Position numbers and translations under genes: made by a program
Source: an uncultured Roseobacter sp.
GTDB lineage: Bacteria; Pseudomonadota; Alphaproteobacteria; Rhodobacterales; Rhodobacteraceae
NCBI RefSeq assembly: GCF_947499265.1
Contig: NZ_CANMNK010000008.1
Coordinates: forward strand, 149,773 to 213,772
DNA length: 64,000 nt
Direction: 5' to 3'
Notes under the pieces: model-generated
What the model was told of the DNA's origin: nothing
Seen by the model: only the letters and a program-made list of their open reading frames with translations
The model's database searches: none
Shown: positions 43,402 to 52,708 of the stretch, piece by piece
Numbering within the stretch: position 1 is the stretch's first letter
Layout: each line of letters begins with the position of its first letter

Positions 43402-44502
43402 ATGACCCTTTGGAAATGCTTTTCCCTGATGGTCTTCCTGGGTCTTGGCAGCGCGGCGCTGGCACAGGATCAATCCCGTGCTGAAATCAGCCCTGTCATC
43501 ACCGGGCTTGATACCCCCTGGGGGTTGGCGCTGTTGCCCGATGGCGGGGCGCTGGTTACCGAAATCGACGGCAGGGTCATCCATTGGGATGGCAGCAGCA
43601 CCCGCGAGGTCGCAGGCGCGCCGCGCGTTGTGGACCGGGGGCAGGGCGGTCTGCTCGACATTACGCTGGCCCGTGACTTTGCCCAAACGCGCGATGTATT
43701 TCTGACCTATTCCAAGCCAATGGAGGGCGGCGCCGGCACCGCATTGGCGGTGGCGCAGCTGTCGCAGGATGGCAGCCGGTTGGAAAACCTGCGTGATATT
43801 TTCCAAATGTCGACAGGCACCTCGGCAGGCCAGCATTTCGGCAGCCGTGTGGTTGAGGCACCGGATGGCACGCTCTTTGTCACCATCGGGGATCGCGGGG
43901 ACCGGCCCTCGGCGCAGGATCGCAGCCGCCACAATGGCTCCATCGTGCGCGTCAATCGTGACGGCTCCGTGCCGAGTGACAATCCTTTTGTCGGGCAATC
44001 GGACGTACGCCCGGAAATCTGGTCTTACGGGCATCGCAATCCGCAGGGGGCGGCGCTGGACGCACAGGGCACGCTGTGGACGGCGGAGCACGGTGCCCGC
44101 GGCGGCGATGAGGTGAACAGGATCAAGAAGGGCGCCAATTACGGCTGGCCGGTGATCTCTTACGGACGGCATTACTCCGGCCTCAAGATCGGCGAGGGCA
44201 CGTCGAAGCCGGGCATGGAACAGCCCGCGCATTATTGGGATCCCTCGATCGCCCCCTCCGGGTTGATCGTCTATCAGGGCGATATGTTTCCCGAATGGCA
44301 GGGCGATATGTTCGTCGGCTCGCTGAAGTTTGACTACATCTCCCGACTGGCGCTTCGGGGGGAGACGGCGCGCGAAGTGCAGCAGATCGAGGCGGATGCC
44401 ACCGAGCGTGTGCGCGATCTGGTAGAGGCCCCAGACGGCAGCATCTGGTTTATCTCCGCAGGAAACGGCGCGGTGTACCGCATTGCCCGGCCAGACGCCT
44501 AG
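43402..44502 (+). CDS. PQQ-dependent soluble sugar dehydrogenase (YliI/Asd-like)
   Basis: 366 aa from ATG 43402, with GAGGAG upstream. Signal peptide ends at ALAQ. The mature part is a six-bladed propeller with GLDTPWGLALLPDGGALVTE at the start, RVVDRGQGGLLDI, a GHRNPQGAALD strand with the catalytic-type His, and a WTAEHGARGGDEVN loop. Related E. coli protein oxidises aldoses using pyrroloquinoline quinone in the periplasm. No PQQ synthesis genes lie in the window. The stop overlaps the stop of the convergent GlxA regulator by four bases. Confidence 0.9.
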   Translation: MTLWKCFSLMVFLGLGSAALAQDQSRAEISPVITGLDTPWGLALLPDGGALVTEIDGRVIHWDGSSTREVAGAPRVVDRGQGGLLDITLARDFAQTRDVFLTYSKPMEGGAGTALAVAQLSQDGSRLENLRDIFQMSTGTSAGQHFGSRVVEAPDGTLFVTIGDRGDRPSAQDRSRHNGSIVRVNRDGSVPSDNPFVGQSDVRPEIWSYGHRNPQGAALDAQGTLWTAEHGARGGDEVNRIKKGANYGWPVISYGRHYSGLKIGEGTSKPGMEQPAHYWDPSIAPSGLIVYQGDMFPEWQGDMFVGSLKFDYISRLALRGETAREVQQIEADATERVRDLVEAPDGSIWFISAGNGAVYRIARPDA

Positions 44503-45503
44503 ACCGACAGGCGTGTCGCATGGCTGCCACGCTCGCGGTAGGGCGTGGTATCATAGTGCGAGCGGTAGCATTTGGAGAAATGGCTGGGGGATGCAAATCC
44601 ACAGGCCAGTGCGACGTTGATCACGCTCATATCGGTCTGCATCAGCAGGTTGCGTGCTTTTTGCAGGCGCAGTTCCATATAGTACCGCTTTGGTGAGCGG
44701 TTGAGATACCGGCGGAAGAGGCGTTCCAGCTGCCGCGTGCTCATGCCCACATTCTTGGCCAGAATAGACGGGCTGATCGGTTCCTCGATGTTGCCTTCCA
44801 TCATCTGGATGACCTTGCTGAGCTTGGGATGCCGCACGCCGATGCGCGTCGGCACGGAGAGCCGCTGGGTGTCCTGATCGGTGCGGATCGAGGCATAGAT
44901 CAACTGATCGGCCACCATATTGGCAAGCTCTTCGCCCTGGTGATCGGCAATCAGCTTCAGCATCAGGTCAATCGAGGATGTCCCCCCCGCCGTGGTCATT
45001 CGATTGCCGTCCACGACAAAGACGGATTTCGTGAGGTCCACCTCCTGGAATTCCTCCGAGAAACTGTCCTGGTTTTCCCAATGGATCGTGGCGCGCTTGC
45101 CTTCCAGCAGCCCCGCCTTGGCCAGCGTATAGGCTGCGGTACACAACCCACCGATCAACAGCCCCTTGCGTGCCTCGCGGCGCAACCAGCCCAGCACCCG
45201 TTTGGTCGTTGCCGCCTGCACATCGATGCCGCCACAGATCATCACCGTGTCGTCGCGGTTCAGGTCATCGAGATCGCCATCCAGCTTGAACCCGCTGCCC
45301 GCAGAGCAATAGATGATATCGCCGCCTTCGCCGACAATATGCCACTCATAGAGCTTCTTGTTGGCCATGCGGTTGGCAATGCGCAGACTCTCTACGGCGG
45401 CGGCAAAGCAGAGCAGGGTAAAGTCATCCAGCAAGACAAATACGAAACGTTTTGGCTTGTCTTCGGGCGGATCATTCCGCGTGGCGGGACGTTGCTGGGA
45501 CAT
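44499..45503 (-). CDS. GlxA-family AraC-type regulator (DJ-1/PfpI domain + HTH)
   Basis: 334 aa. An N-terminal DJ-1/PfpI-like domain spans about 18-190 (FVFVLLDDFTLLCFAAAVESL, then LIGGLCTAAYTLAKAGLL). A C-terminal AraC pair includes SPSILAKNVGMSTRQLERLF and VALACGFASPSHFSKCY. Regulators of this class control carnitine, glycine betaine or arginine use and sense nitrogenous ligands. The Cys in GLCTAAY occupies the DJ-1 nucleophile position. No obvious target gene is divergent from it; DAHP synthase lies 191 bases away on the other strand. Confidence 0.9.
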   Translation of the reverse strand: MSQQRPATRNDPPEDKPKRFVFVLLDDFTLLCFAAAVESLRIANRMANKKLYEWHIVGEGGDIIYCSAGSGFKLDGDLDDLNRDDTVMICGGIDVQAATTKRVLGWLRREARKGLLIGGLCTAAYTLAKAGLLEGKRATIHWENQDSFSEEFQEVDLTKSVFVVDGNRMTTAGGTSSIDLMLKLIADHQGEELANMVADQLIYASIRTDQDTQRLSVPTRIGVRHPKLSKVIQMMEGNIEEPISPSILAKNVGMSTRQLERLFRRYLNRSPKRYYMELRLQKARNLLMQTDMSVINVALACGFASPSHFSKCYRSHYDTTPYRERGSHATRLSV

Positions 45504-45694
45504 TGCCGTCTCTTGGTTTTCTTGTGTCAGACTCGAATCTGGATATATCCAGTCGCATCGCTCACTTGGTCATGGCCCGAATGCCACGTCAAGGGGACGA
45601 ATTTGTGATATGGTCACTCGTGCAAGGCTTTTGTATAGAGAGCGCTGAGATGTGAGCGCTCGCAGGAATGCGGGCTCAACCCGGAGTGGAAAAG

Positions 45695-47065
45695 ATGACA
45701 GAATGGACGAAATCAAGCTGGCGCGCCAAACCGCGGATCCAGATGCCGGATTATCCGGATCAGGCCGCGCTGGAAGCGGTTGAGGCACAGCTTGCCCGGT
45801 TTCCATTGCTGGTGTTTGCCGGTGAAGCGCGCCGTTTGAGAACGCACCTTGCAGCGGCAGGTCGCGGCGAGGCGTTTTTGCTGCAGGGCGGCGATTGCGC
45901 CGAGAGCTTTGATCAATTCAGCTCGGATGCGATCCGCGACACCTTCAAGGTGATGCTGCAGATGGCCACCGTGCTGACCTATGGTGCCAAGGTGCCGGTC
46001 ATCAAGGTGGGCCGCATGGCGGGCCAGTTTGCCAAGCCGCGTTCAGCACCGACTGAAACCGTCGACGGTGTGGAATTGCCCAGCTACCGGGGTGATATCA
46101 TCAACGAGCTCGATTTCACGACCAAAGCCCGCATTCCGGACCCGGAAAAGATGCTGCGCGCCTACACGCAAGCGGCCGCGACGCTGAACCTCATTCGCGC
46201 GTTCTCCACCGGGGGCTATGCGGACATCCATCAGGTGCACGCCTGGACGCTCGGCTTTACCGAACACGAGAAGGTCGAGCGCTACCGCGATATCGCCAAC
46301 CGGATCTCCGACACGCTGGATTTCATGTCAGCGGCCGGGGTCACGCCGGAGACGGCGCATACGCTGCAGTCGGTGGAGTTCTACACCAGCCATGAATCGC
46401 TGCTGTTGGAATATGAAGAGGCGCTGACCCGCGTGGACAGCACCACCGGCAAATGGCTGGCAGGTTCCGGTCATATGATTTGGATCGGCGACCGGACACG
46501 CCAGCCGGACGGGGCGCATGTGGAGTTTGCCAGCGGTGTACAGAACCCCATCGGTCTGAAGGCAGGACCGTCGATGACCTCTGACGATCTCAAGGTGCTG
46601 ATGGCCAAGCTGAACCCCGAAAACGAAGAGGGCCGCCTGACCCTGATCGCGCGCTTTGGTGCGGGATCGGTGGGTGAACACCTGCCGCGGCTGATCAAGA
46701 CCGTGCGCGAGGAAGGTGCCAATGTGACCTGGGTCTGCGACGCGATGCATGGCAATACCATCAAATCCTCTACCGGATATAAAACGCGTCCCTTCGACTC
46801 CGTGCTGCGGGAGGTCCGCGAGTTCTTTGGCGTGCATGCCGCCGAGGGCACCGTGCCGGGGGGTGTGCATTTCGAGATGACCGGGCAAGACGTGACCGAG
46901 TGCACCGGAGGTGTCCGCGCCGTCAGCGATGAAGACCTGTCAGATCGCTACCATACCGCCTGCGACCCGCGCCTGAATGCCAGCCAATCGCTGGAACTGG
47001 CGTTCCTTGTGGCGGATGAATTGTCCAACCGTCGGGCAGCGCATCGGGATCAGGCCGCCGTCTGA
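45695..47065 (+). CDS. aroG: Class II 3-deoxy-7-phosphoheptulonate (DAHP) synthase
   Basis: 456 aa from ATG 45695, GGAG box nine bases upstream. The plant-like class II signature is clear: [14 protein letters not shown] at the start, [11 protein letters not shown] near residue 67, [12 protein letters not shown], then [14 protein letters not shown] WVCDAMHGN and [18 protein letters not shown]. The metal-binding Cys, His, Glu and Asp lie in these motifs. It joins erythrose 4-phosphate and PEP, the first step of aromatic amino-acid synthesis. Monocistronic, with an intrinsic terminator 24 bases after the stop. The symbol varies between annotators; class II is certain. Confidence 0.95.
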   Translation: MTEWTKSSWRAKPRIQMPDYPDQAALEAVEAQLARFPLLVFAGEARRLRTHLAAAGRGEAFLLQGGDCAESFDQFSSDAIRDTFKVMLQMATVLTYGAKVPVIKVGRMAGQFAKPRSAPTETVDGVELPSYRGDIINELDFTTKARIPDPEKMLRAYTQAAATLNLIRAFSTGGYADIHQVHAWTLGFTEHEKVERYRDIANRISDTLDFMSAAGVTPETAHTLQSVEFYTSHESLLLEYEEALTRVDSTTGKWLAGSGHMIWIGDRTRQPDGAHVEFASGVQNPIGLKAGPSMTSDDLKVLMAKLNPENEEGRLTLIARFGAGSVGEHLPRLIKTVREEGANVTWVCDAMHGNTIKSSTGYKTRPFDSVLREVREFFGVHAAEGTVPGGVHFEMTGQDVTECTGGVRAVSDEDLSDRYHTACDPRLNASQSLELAFLVADELSNRRAAHRDQAAV

Positions 47066-47089
47066 TCCGGAATATAGCTGCGTAAATTG

Positions 47090-47121
47090 GCCCGCCCTCC
47101 AATTGGAGGGCGGGCTTTTTT
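47090..47121 (+). terminator. Intrinsic terminator of the DAHP synthase gene
   Basis: Perfect eleven-pair stem GCCCGCCCTCC/GGAGGGCGGGC with an AATT loop, followed by six T. One of the strongest terminators in the window. Confidence 0.95.
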
Positions 47122-47203
47122 GTGGGCAGCCCAAACCAAAACCGCCCGCACATTCTGTGCGAGCGGCCTTCCTGATCAAAGGAATTTGGTACTTAAATTC
47201 TGC

Positions 47204-47905
47204 TCAATCGTCAGATTTTACGAGACGCAGGTAAGGCGCGCTCTGACGCGGGATGTCACTCTTGAACTGCGCTCTCGGTTCATTGAACCCAGGCGCGGTG
47301 CTTGGGGTCTTTGGCTTGGCAACCGGCGCCCTTCTTGGAAGGTCAACGCTGGACCCATCCGTCACAATCGGACGCAGGGAGGTGCGTGTGACATCAAAGC
47401 GGCGCGGGCTGCGACCGCTTTCGCCGACAGACACCAAAGCGCCCAGGATGCGGCTGACATCGCCAAGATCGCTTTTCAACGGCATCAGGACCATGCGCGC
47501 TTCAAGCGGCGGCATCCCGGCAGTCTGTTCAGAATGCAGTTGCAGGGTGCAGGTGGCGGGTGTCTCGAAAACCTCTTCGAGAATGTCGCTCAGCTGTCGG
47601 CGCGATCCCGGCGTGATGAAGGAGGTCAGGGGCATGCCGCGCACTTCCATCCCCATCAGATCGCTCAGGTGGCTGCCTGCAATGCGCAGACGCGCAATGC
47701 CGGGTGCGATTCTCTCGACGATAAAGGAATATTCCAGCGCCTGCTCGATGCCACGCGGATCAATCTCCGAGCGGTTGGGCATCAAACGACCGCCACGCAA
47801 TGCTTCCCAATAGGCCTCCAATTGGGCCAATGGCGCAAAGCCGCTATGTGACGCGTTCTGGTTCATCGAAAATACATTGTGCGTGTTTTGACCGCCGTTG
47901 TCCAT
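47204..47905 (-). CDS. PAS-domain protein (PAS_5-like, alphaproteobacterial)
   Basis: 233 aa from ATG 47905, preceded by AAGGGGG; a GTG five codons earlier is possible. Residues about 20-150 form a PAS_5-like fold: LEAYWEALRGGRLMPNRSEIDPRGIE, RLRIAGSHLSDLMGMEVRGMP and LEARMVLMPLKSD. The rest is basic and unstructured. Such proteins are widespread in Rhodobacterales and lack an output domain, so a sensor that works through a partner is likely. No partner is adjacent. Confidence 0.85.
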   Translation of the reverse strand: MDNGGQNTHNVFSMNQNASHSGFAPLAQLEAYWEALRGGRLMPNRSEIDPRGIEQALEYSFIVERIAPGIARLRIAGSHLSDLMGMEVRGMPLTSFITPGSRRQLSDILEEVFETPATCTLQLHSEQTAGMPPLEARMVLMPLKSDLGDVSRILGALVSVGESGRSPRRFDVTRTSLRPIVTDGSSVDLPRRAPVAKPKTPSTAPGFNEPRAQFKSDIPRQSAPYLRLVKSDD

Positions 47906-47957
47906 TGCCGCCCCCTTCACTAATACTGCACTTGGTGCAGGTGTTATCTAATACGAA

Positions 47958-48006
47958 GGTACTGAAGTCACTGTTTTATGACAGTACCAAACTGGTTACT
48001 GAAGTT
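47958..48006. repeat. Short direct and inverted repeats upstream of the PAS gene
   Basis: GGTACTGAAGT (47958-47968) recurs as GGTTACTGAAGT (47995-48006), and GGTACTG pairs with CAGTACC at 47982-47988. The stretch is AT-rich and lies 50 bases upstream of the PAS gene start. It could be an operator. No regulator is known. Confidence 0.4.
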
Positions 48007-48164
48007 TTAATACCAACAATTTTCTACAAACGGTGGGATATCTTTAGATTTGGTTAACTGATGATCGCCAATCGCGGACCCGGCAAAGCCCCGCCTAGGG
48101 GTTGCCCTGTCCCGCCAATTCGCCATAAGGCTCGTCAGGAACCACAGGGCTAAAGGATGCCTCC

Positions 48165-49055
48165 ATGATCCGATCCATGACCGGTTTTGCCTCCGCAACG
48201 GGCAGTTTGCCGCCGCATTCCTGGGCGTGGGAACTGCGCGCGGTCAACGGCAAGGGGTTGGATCTGAGGTTGCGCGTGCCCGATTGGATCGACGGGCTGG
48301 AGGCCGGGCTGCGCAAAATGCTGGGCGCGTCTGTCGACCGCGGCAATGTCACCCTGTCGCTGCGGCTGGCGCGGGAGGAACACGCGGGTGCCTTGCAGAT
48401 CAATGAGGCACAGCTGACCGCCGTTCTGGAGGCGATGGCGGTGATCGAGGCACGGGCGATGGAGGCCGGTATCTCGCTGGGTCCATCAACCTCGTCAGAG
48501 GTCGTCGCCCTGCGCGGCGTGCTGGAACAAAGCATGGTGGACGATGATGCCGCACCGCTGGCCAAAGCGCTGTTGGCAGAGGCGGAGACGTTGATCCAGG
48601 CGTTCAACGCCATGCGGGACGCCGAAGGAACCGCATTGCATGGCGTCCTGCAGGAGCAATTGAATGAGGTTGCGGCATTGACGCAGGAGGCCGCAACCCT
48701 GGCCCAGGCACGCAGCGATGCCATGACCGATACGCTCAAACGCAACCTTGCAAAGGTGATGGACAACGTTGATGGCGCGGATCCCGACCGGGTGGCGCAG
48801 GAGTTGGCCCTGATCGCCGTGAAATCCGATGTTACCGAAGAGATTGACCGGCTGGGCGCCCATGTCGATGCAGCACGCGCGCTGATCGGGCAGGGCGGTC
48901 CGGTCGGGCGCAAGCTGGATTTCCTGATGCAGGAGTTCAACCGAGAGGCCAATACACTGTGCTCAAAGGCGCAAAGCACCGAGCTCACCCGCTGTGGCCT
49001 TGCGCTCAAGGCTGTGATCGATCAGATGCGCGAACAGGTGCAGAATGTGGAGTAA
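48165..49055 (+). CDS. yicC: YicC/YloC-family endoribonuclease
   Basis: 296 aa. It starts with MIRSMTGFASA, the invariant opening of the family, followed by WELRAVNGKGLDLRLRVP. The C-terminal domain ends with LGAHVDAARALI, then KLDFLMQEFNREANTLCSKA, the other conserved block. YicC acts on RNA, and in E. coli promotes turnover of the small RNA RyhB. The gene precedes gmk by three bases, an arrangement found in many bacteria. An ATG start with GCCTCC upstream has a weak ribosome site. Confidence 0.93.
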   Translation: MIRSMTGFASATGSLPPHSWAWELRAVNGKGLDLRLRVPDWIDGLEAGLRKMLGASVDRGNVTLSLRLAREEHAGALQINEAQLTAVLEAMAVIEARAMEAGISLGPSTSSEVVALRGVLEQSMVDDDAAPLAKALLAEAETLIQAFNAMRDAEGTALHGVLQEQLNEVAALTQEAATLAQARSDAMTDTLKRNLAKVMDNVDGADPDRVAQELALIAVKSDVTEEIDRLGAHVDAARALIGQGGPVGRKLDFLMQEFNREANTLCSKAQSTELTRCGLALKAVIDQMREQVQNVE

Positions 49056-49058
49056 GAC

Positions 49059-49703
49059 ATGACTGCAACGCGCCGTGGCCTTTTGATCATCCTCAGCTCA
49101 CCCTCCGGGGCCGGTAAATCAACGCTGGCAAAGCGGCTGCGGGTCTGGGACCCGTCGATCCGGTTTTCGATTTCCGCCACAACGCGGCATCCACGCGAAG
49201 AAGAAACCCCCGGCCAGGACTACCATTTCGTCGAAGAGGCGCAATTCAAGCAATGGGTCCGGGAAGATGAGATGCTGGAGCACGCCCGTGTTTTTGGCAA
49301 CTACTACGGGTCGCCCAAACCCCCCGTGGTCGAGGCGATTGAAGCCGGGCGCGACGTGCTTTTCGACATCGACTGGCAAGGCGCGCAGCAGATCGGCAAA
49401 TCGGCGCTGCATCAACATGTGTTGTCGATCTTTATCCTGCCGCCGTCGATCACCGAACTGCGGCGACGGCTGGTCTCGCGCGGCCAGGACGATGCCGAAA
49501 CCATCGCGCGCCGGATGAGCAAGAGCTGGGATGAGATCAGCCACTGGGATGGATATGATTACGTGCTGGTCAATGATGATCTTGACGCCACAGAGGATCA
49601 GTTGAAAACAATCATCACTGCAGAGCGTTTACGCGCTACTCAGCAGCCCGGTCTGCTGGACCATGTGCGCGGGCTGCAAACCGAATTCGAGGATTTGTCA
49701 TGA
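49059..49703 (+). CDS. gmk: Guanylate kinase
   Basis: 214 aa. P-loop [10 protein letters not shown] near residue 11, GMP-binding [15 protein letters not shown] near 44 and the lid [18 protein letters not shown] are all standard. It phosphorylates GMP to GDP using ATP in the cytoplasm. It lies three bases after yicC and overlaps the carbonic anhydrase-like gene by four bases (ATGA). Confidence 0.96.
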   Translation: MTATRRGLLIILSSPSGAGKSTLAKRLRVWDPSIRFSISATTRHPREEETPGQDYHFVEEAQFKQWVREDEMLEHARVFGNYYGSPKPPVVEAIEAGRDVLFDIDWQGAQQIGKSALHQHVLSIFILPPSITELRRRLVSRGQDDAETIARRMSKSWDEISHWDGYDYVLVNDDLDATEDQLKTIITAERLRATQQPGLLDHVRGLQTEFEDLS

Positions 49704-50227
49704 CGATCTATGCGCTGGGGGACAAGACCCCACATCTGCACGCCGACACATGGGTGGCCCCGGACGCCAATCTGATGGGCATGGTCGTGCTGGAAGAAGG
49801 CGCGTCGGTCTGGTTCGGCACCACCATCCGCGCAGATCATGAAGAGATCCGTGTCGGCAAGGGGTCCAACGTGCAGGAAAACTGTGTCTTTCATATCGAT
49901 GCCGGGTATCCGCTGACTGTCGGTCAGAATTGCACGATCGGGCACAAGGTCATGCTGCATGGCTGCACCATCGGCAACAACAGCCTGATCGGTATGGGGG
50001 CCACGGTGCTTAACGGTGCGAAAATCGGTGAGAATTGCCTGATCGGGGCGGGCGCATTGATCACGGAAAACAAGGAAATTCCCGATGGCAGCCTGGTGAT
50101 GGGTGTCCCTGGCAAGGTTGTGCGGGAGCTTGATGCTGCAGCGATCCAGGGGATCACGCAAAGCGCGCTGCATTACCAGCACAACATGCGCCGGTTTCGA
50201 GATGAACTGCACGCCGTAAAGGACTGA
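49700..50227 (+). CDS. Gamma-class carbonic anhydrase-like protein
   Basis: 175 aa left-handed beta-helix of hexapeptide repeats. The three metal-ligand histidines are His65 (CVFHIDAG), His82 (GHKVM) and His87 (LHGC), the same spacing as in YrdA/CaiE relatives. It is preceded by the conserved WFGTTIRAD. Closely related proteins include active carbonic anhydrases and inactive homologues, and the catalytic proton-shuttle residues of Cam are absent as usual. Coupled to gmk by overlap; the PLP enzyme starts two bases downstream. Confidence 0.9.
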   Translation: MTIYALGDKTPHLHADTWVAPDANLMGMVVLEEGASVWFGTTIRADHEEIRVGKGSNVQENCVFHIDAGYPLTVGQNCTIGHKVMLHGCTIGNNSLIGMGATVLNGAKIGENCLIGAGALITENKEIPDGSLVMGVPGKVVRELDAAAIQGITQSALHYQHNMRRFRDELHAVKD

Positions 50228-50228
50228 T

Positions 50229-51416
50229 ATGAAGAACGAAACCGGGTCTTTGATGCGCCCCGATGCGCTGCCTGAAAGCGCGAGCAGGCCAGTTGTGACC
50301 CCGCTCAGCCCCTCTGTCGTCTATGCCTCGGACACGCCGGATATGCTGGATCAGCAGTATGAAGGCGCGCTGCACGGCTATACCTACGCGCGCGAAGGGC
50401 ACCCGAATGCGGATGTGGTCGCCAAACGGCTGGATCGGATGGAGCAGGCCCCGCACCCCGGTGTCGTGACCTCCTCGGGCATGGCGGCGGTGTCGGCGGT
50501 GCTGCTGGGCCTCACAAAATCGGGCGATCATGTGCTGGGGGGCAATCAGCTTTACGGCAGATCGCTGCGCATGATGACCGATGATTTACCGCGCCTCGGG
50601 ATTGCCACATCGATGGCCGATCCCGGTGACATTGACGCGATGCGGGCCGCCCTGCGGCCCGAGACGCGCATGATCCTGATCGAAGCGGTATCCAACCCCA
50701 CGCTGCGTATCGCGGACATTGCCGGTTTGGCCGCACTGGCGCAGGAAAAAGACATTCTGCTGGTGGTGGACAATACTTTCACGACGCCGCGCGCCTTCCG
50801 GCCTTTTGAGCACGGCGCGGATATCGTGATCCATTCGGTCACCAAGCTGCTGGCGGGCCATTCCGACGTGATGCTGGGCTATGTGGCAGCGCGGGATCAA
50901 ACCCTCAATGACCGCCTGCGCATATTCACCGTCACCGCCGGCATGAACCCAAGCCCCTTTGACTGCTGGCTGGCGGAGCGGGGTATGCTGTCCTTTGATC
51001 TGCGTTTTGACCGCGCGCAGGCAACGGCAACCCATCTGGCAGATCATCTCGTAACATTGCCCGGCGTGACGCGGGTGATCTACCCCGGTCGCTCCGATCA
51101 CCCCGATCATGATCGGGCCGCTGCACTGTTGGGCGGGCAATTCTGCAATATGGTCAGCTTTGAGCTGGAAGGTGACAGATCAACGGCCAATGCTTTCACA
51201 CGGGCCGCAGCGGGGTTGAGTTTTGCCCCGACCTTGGGCGATGTCGGAACGACGATTTCGCACCCTGCATCCTCTTCACACCGTGCCCTGACCGCCGAAA
51301 AACGCGCCGAGCTGGGCATGTCGGAGGGGTTTTTCCGGGTCTCGGTCGGACTTGAGGACGCGGAGGCGCTCTGCACGATTTTCACGCAGGCCATCGCGGA
51401 CGCGCACAACAGCTGA
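50229..51416 (+). CDS. PLP-dependent trans-sulfuration-type enzyme
   Basis: 395 aa Cys/Met-metabolism PLP enzyme. YTYAREGHPNADVVAKRLDRME near residue 55, then SSGMAAVSAVLLGL, and the PLP lysine in HSVTKLLAGHSDVMLG near residue 203. The C-terminal SSHRALTAEKR and FFRVSVGLED are also typical. Members include cystathionine gamma-synthase and beta/gamma-lyases and methionine gamma-lyase; sequence alone does not choose. The operon with gmk and a carbonic anhydrase gives no clue. The histidine kinase follows after 13 bases. Confidence 0.9.
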   Translation: MKNETGSLMRPDALPESASRPVVTPLSPSVVYASDTPDMLDQQYEGALHGYTYAREGHPNADVVAKRLDRMEQAPHPGVVTSSGMAAVSAVLLGLTKSGDHVLGGNQLYGRSLRMMTDDLPRLGIATSMADPGDIDAMRAALRPETRMILIEAVSNPTLRIADIAGLAALAQEKDILLVVDNTFTTPRAFRPFEHGADIVIHSVTKLLAGHSDVMLGYVAARDQTLNDRLRIFTVTAGMNPSPFDCWLAERGMLSFDLRFDRAQATATHLADHLVTLPGVTRVIYPGRSDHPDHDRAAALLGGQFCNMVSFELEGDRSTANAFTRAAAGLSFAPTLGDVGTTISHPASSSHRALTAEKRAELGMSEGFFRVSVGLEDAEALCTIFTQAIADAHNS

Positions 51417-51429
51417 GGGGAGCCATCAG

Positions 51430-52479
51430 ATGAGCCAGACCCTGTCCCAGCTTCTGGCCGCTGTGCCACTGCCTGCGCTCGCCATTGATGGGGGTGAGCG
51501 TATCGTGGCCTCCAACGCGGATGCGCGCACGCTGGTCGGTCAGGGGATCGACGGGCGAAACTACGTGACGATGCTGCGCCAACCCGCCTTGCTGGACACA
51601 ATCGCGGCGATCCTGCGCGACAACCGCCCACGGGTGTCGCAATATCTGTTCAACGACGGGGTGCAGGACACGAATTATCAGGTCACGGCGCGGGTGGTTG
51701 AGGAATTCAACGTGGTTCTGCTGTGTTTTCAGGACGTGACCCACCTGGAACAGGCAGGCCAGATGCGCCGCGATTTTGTGGCCAACGTCAGCCATGAATT
51801 ACGCACGCCGCTGACCGCGCTGATGGGGTTTATCGAGACTCTGCGGGGGCCAGCAAAGGATGACGCGGCGGCGCGCGACCGGTTTCTTGACATCATGGAG
51901 GGGGAGGCCGGGCGCATGAACCGTCTGGTCGGCGATCTGCTTTCGCTAAGCCGGGTGGAGGGGGATGAGCGGGTGCGCCCACGCGATGTGGTCAATCTGC
52001 CAGATATACTGTCCTCCGTGCTGCGCACTTTGAAACAACTGGCGGATGAGGCGCATGTCACGCTGGAGTTTGCGGATGGTGATGTGCCGGTCGAGCTGAT
52101 CGGCGACCCGGATCAGCTGATGCAGGTGTTTACCAACCTGATCGAGAACGCGATCAAATACGGCGCTTCGGGCAAACGTGTCACTGTGCGGATTGAACTG
52201 ATGGACCGCGACCCGGCGCTGCGGGCGCCTGGCGTTCGGGTCCATGTGATCGACTACGGGCCGGGGATCGACGCGATCCACCTGCCGCGCTTGACAGAAC
52301 GGTTTTACCGTGCGGACAGCCACCGCAGCCGGGCCATGGGCGGCACCGGTCTTGGACTGGCGATTGTCAAACACATCATCAACCGGCATCGCGGACGGCT
52401 TCGGGTGGAGAGTGAACTGGGCGATGGCGCGCAATTCACGGTTGTTTTGCCATTACCTGTTTCGTCACAGTCGACGTAA
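51430..52479 (+). CDS. phoR: Phosphate-regulon sensor histidine kinase PhoR (soluble type)
   Basis: 349 aa from ATG 51430, with GAGGGGAG upstream. An N-terminal PAS domain (about 5-105) is followed by the HisKA box FVANVSHELRTPLTALMGF with phospho-His, and the ATPase domain with NLIENAIKYG, GPGI and GGTGLGLAIVKHI. There is no membrane segment, unlike E. coli PhoR. It presumably senses phosphate through PstB/PhoU contact and phosphorylates PhoB. It follows the PLP enzyme closely but a new promoter with a Pho box lies after it. Confidence 0.9.
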   Translation: MSQTLSQLLAAVPLPALAIDGGERIVASNADARTLVGQGIDGRNYVTMLRQPALLDTIAAILRDNRPRVSQYLFNDGVQDTNYQVTARVVEEFNVVLLCFQDVTHLEQAGQMRRDFVANVSHELRTPLTALMGFIETLRGPAKDDAAARDRFLDIMEGEAGRMNRLVGDLLSLSRVEGDERVRPRDVVNLPDILSSVLRTLKQLADEAHVTLEFADGDVPVELIGDPDQLMQVFTNLIENAIKYGASGKRVTVRIELMDRDPALRAPGVRVHVIDYGPGIDAIHLPRLTERFYRADSHRSRAMGGTGLGLAIVKHIINRHRGRLRVESELGDGAQFTVVLPLPVSSQST

Positions 52480-52594
52480 ACGACTCACCAAGGCATCGCA
52501 TCCGACTGTTTGCAAGATTCCAGGCCACGGGCATGCTTCAAATAATATGAAATAAAAACAATATACTAATAGATGCGCTTATCGCAGAAATCTT

Positions 52595-52623
52595 CTGTCA
52601 TAAAACCGTTACATAACTGTCAC
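52595..52623 (+). promoter_or_regulatory. Pho box upstream of pstS
   Basis: Three head-to-tail heptamers at an eleven-base interval: CTGTCAT (52595), CCGTTAC (52606) and CTGTCAC (52617), separated by AAAA and ATAA spacers. This is the PhoB operator pattern, 86 bases before the pstS start. PhoB should activate the pst-phoU-phoB operon under phosphate limitation. Confidence 0.9.
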
Positions 52624-52708
52624 AAAAGCATTGTGTCGGGTCCGTATCACGGCTTTCAAGATCGCCAAGGGGGTGATCAGATTCGAAATGTTAATGACAG
52701 GAGATCTC

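Noticed and set aside
42046..44232. A 728-residue frame covering livK plus a long upstream part
   Set aside because: The extra 330 residues run antisense through the PQQ dehydrogenase and precede a clear signal peptide with a ribosome site at 43236.
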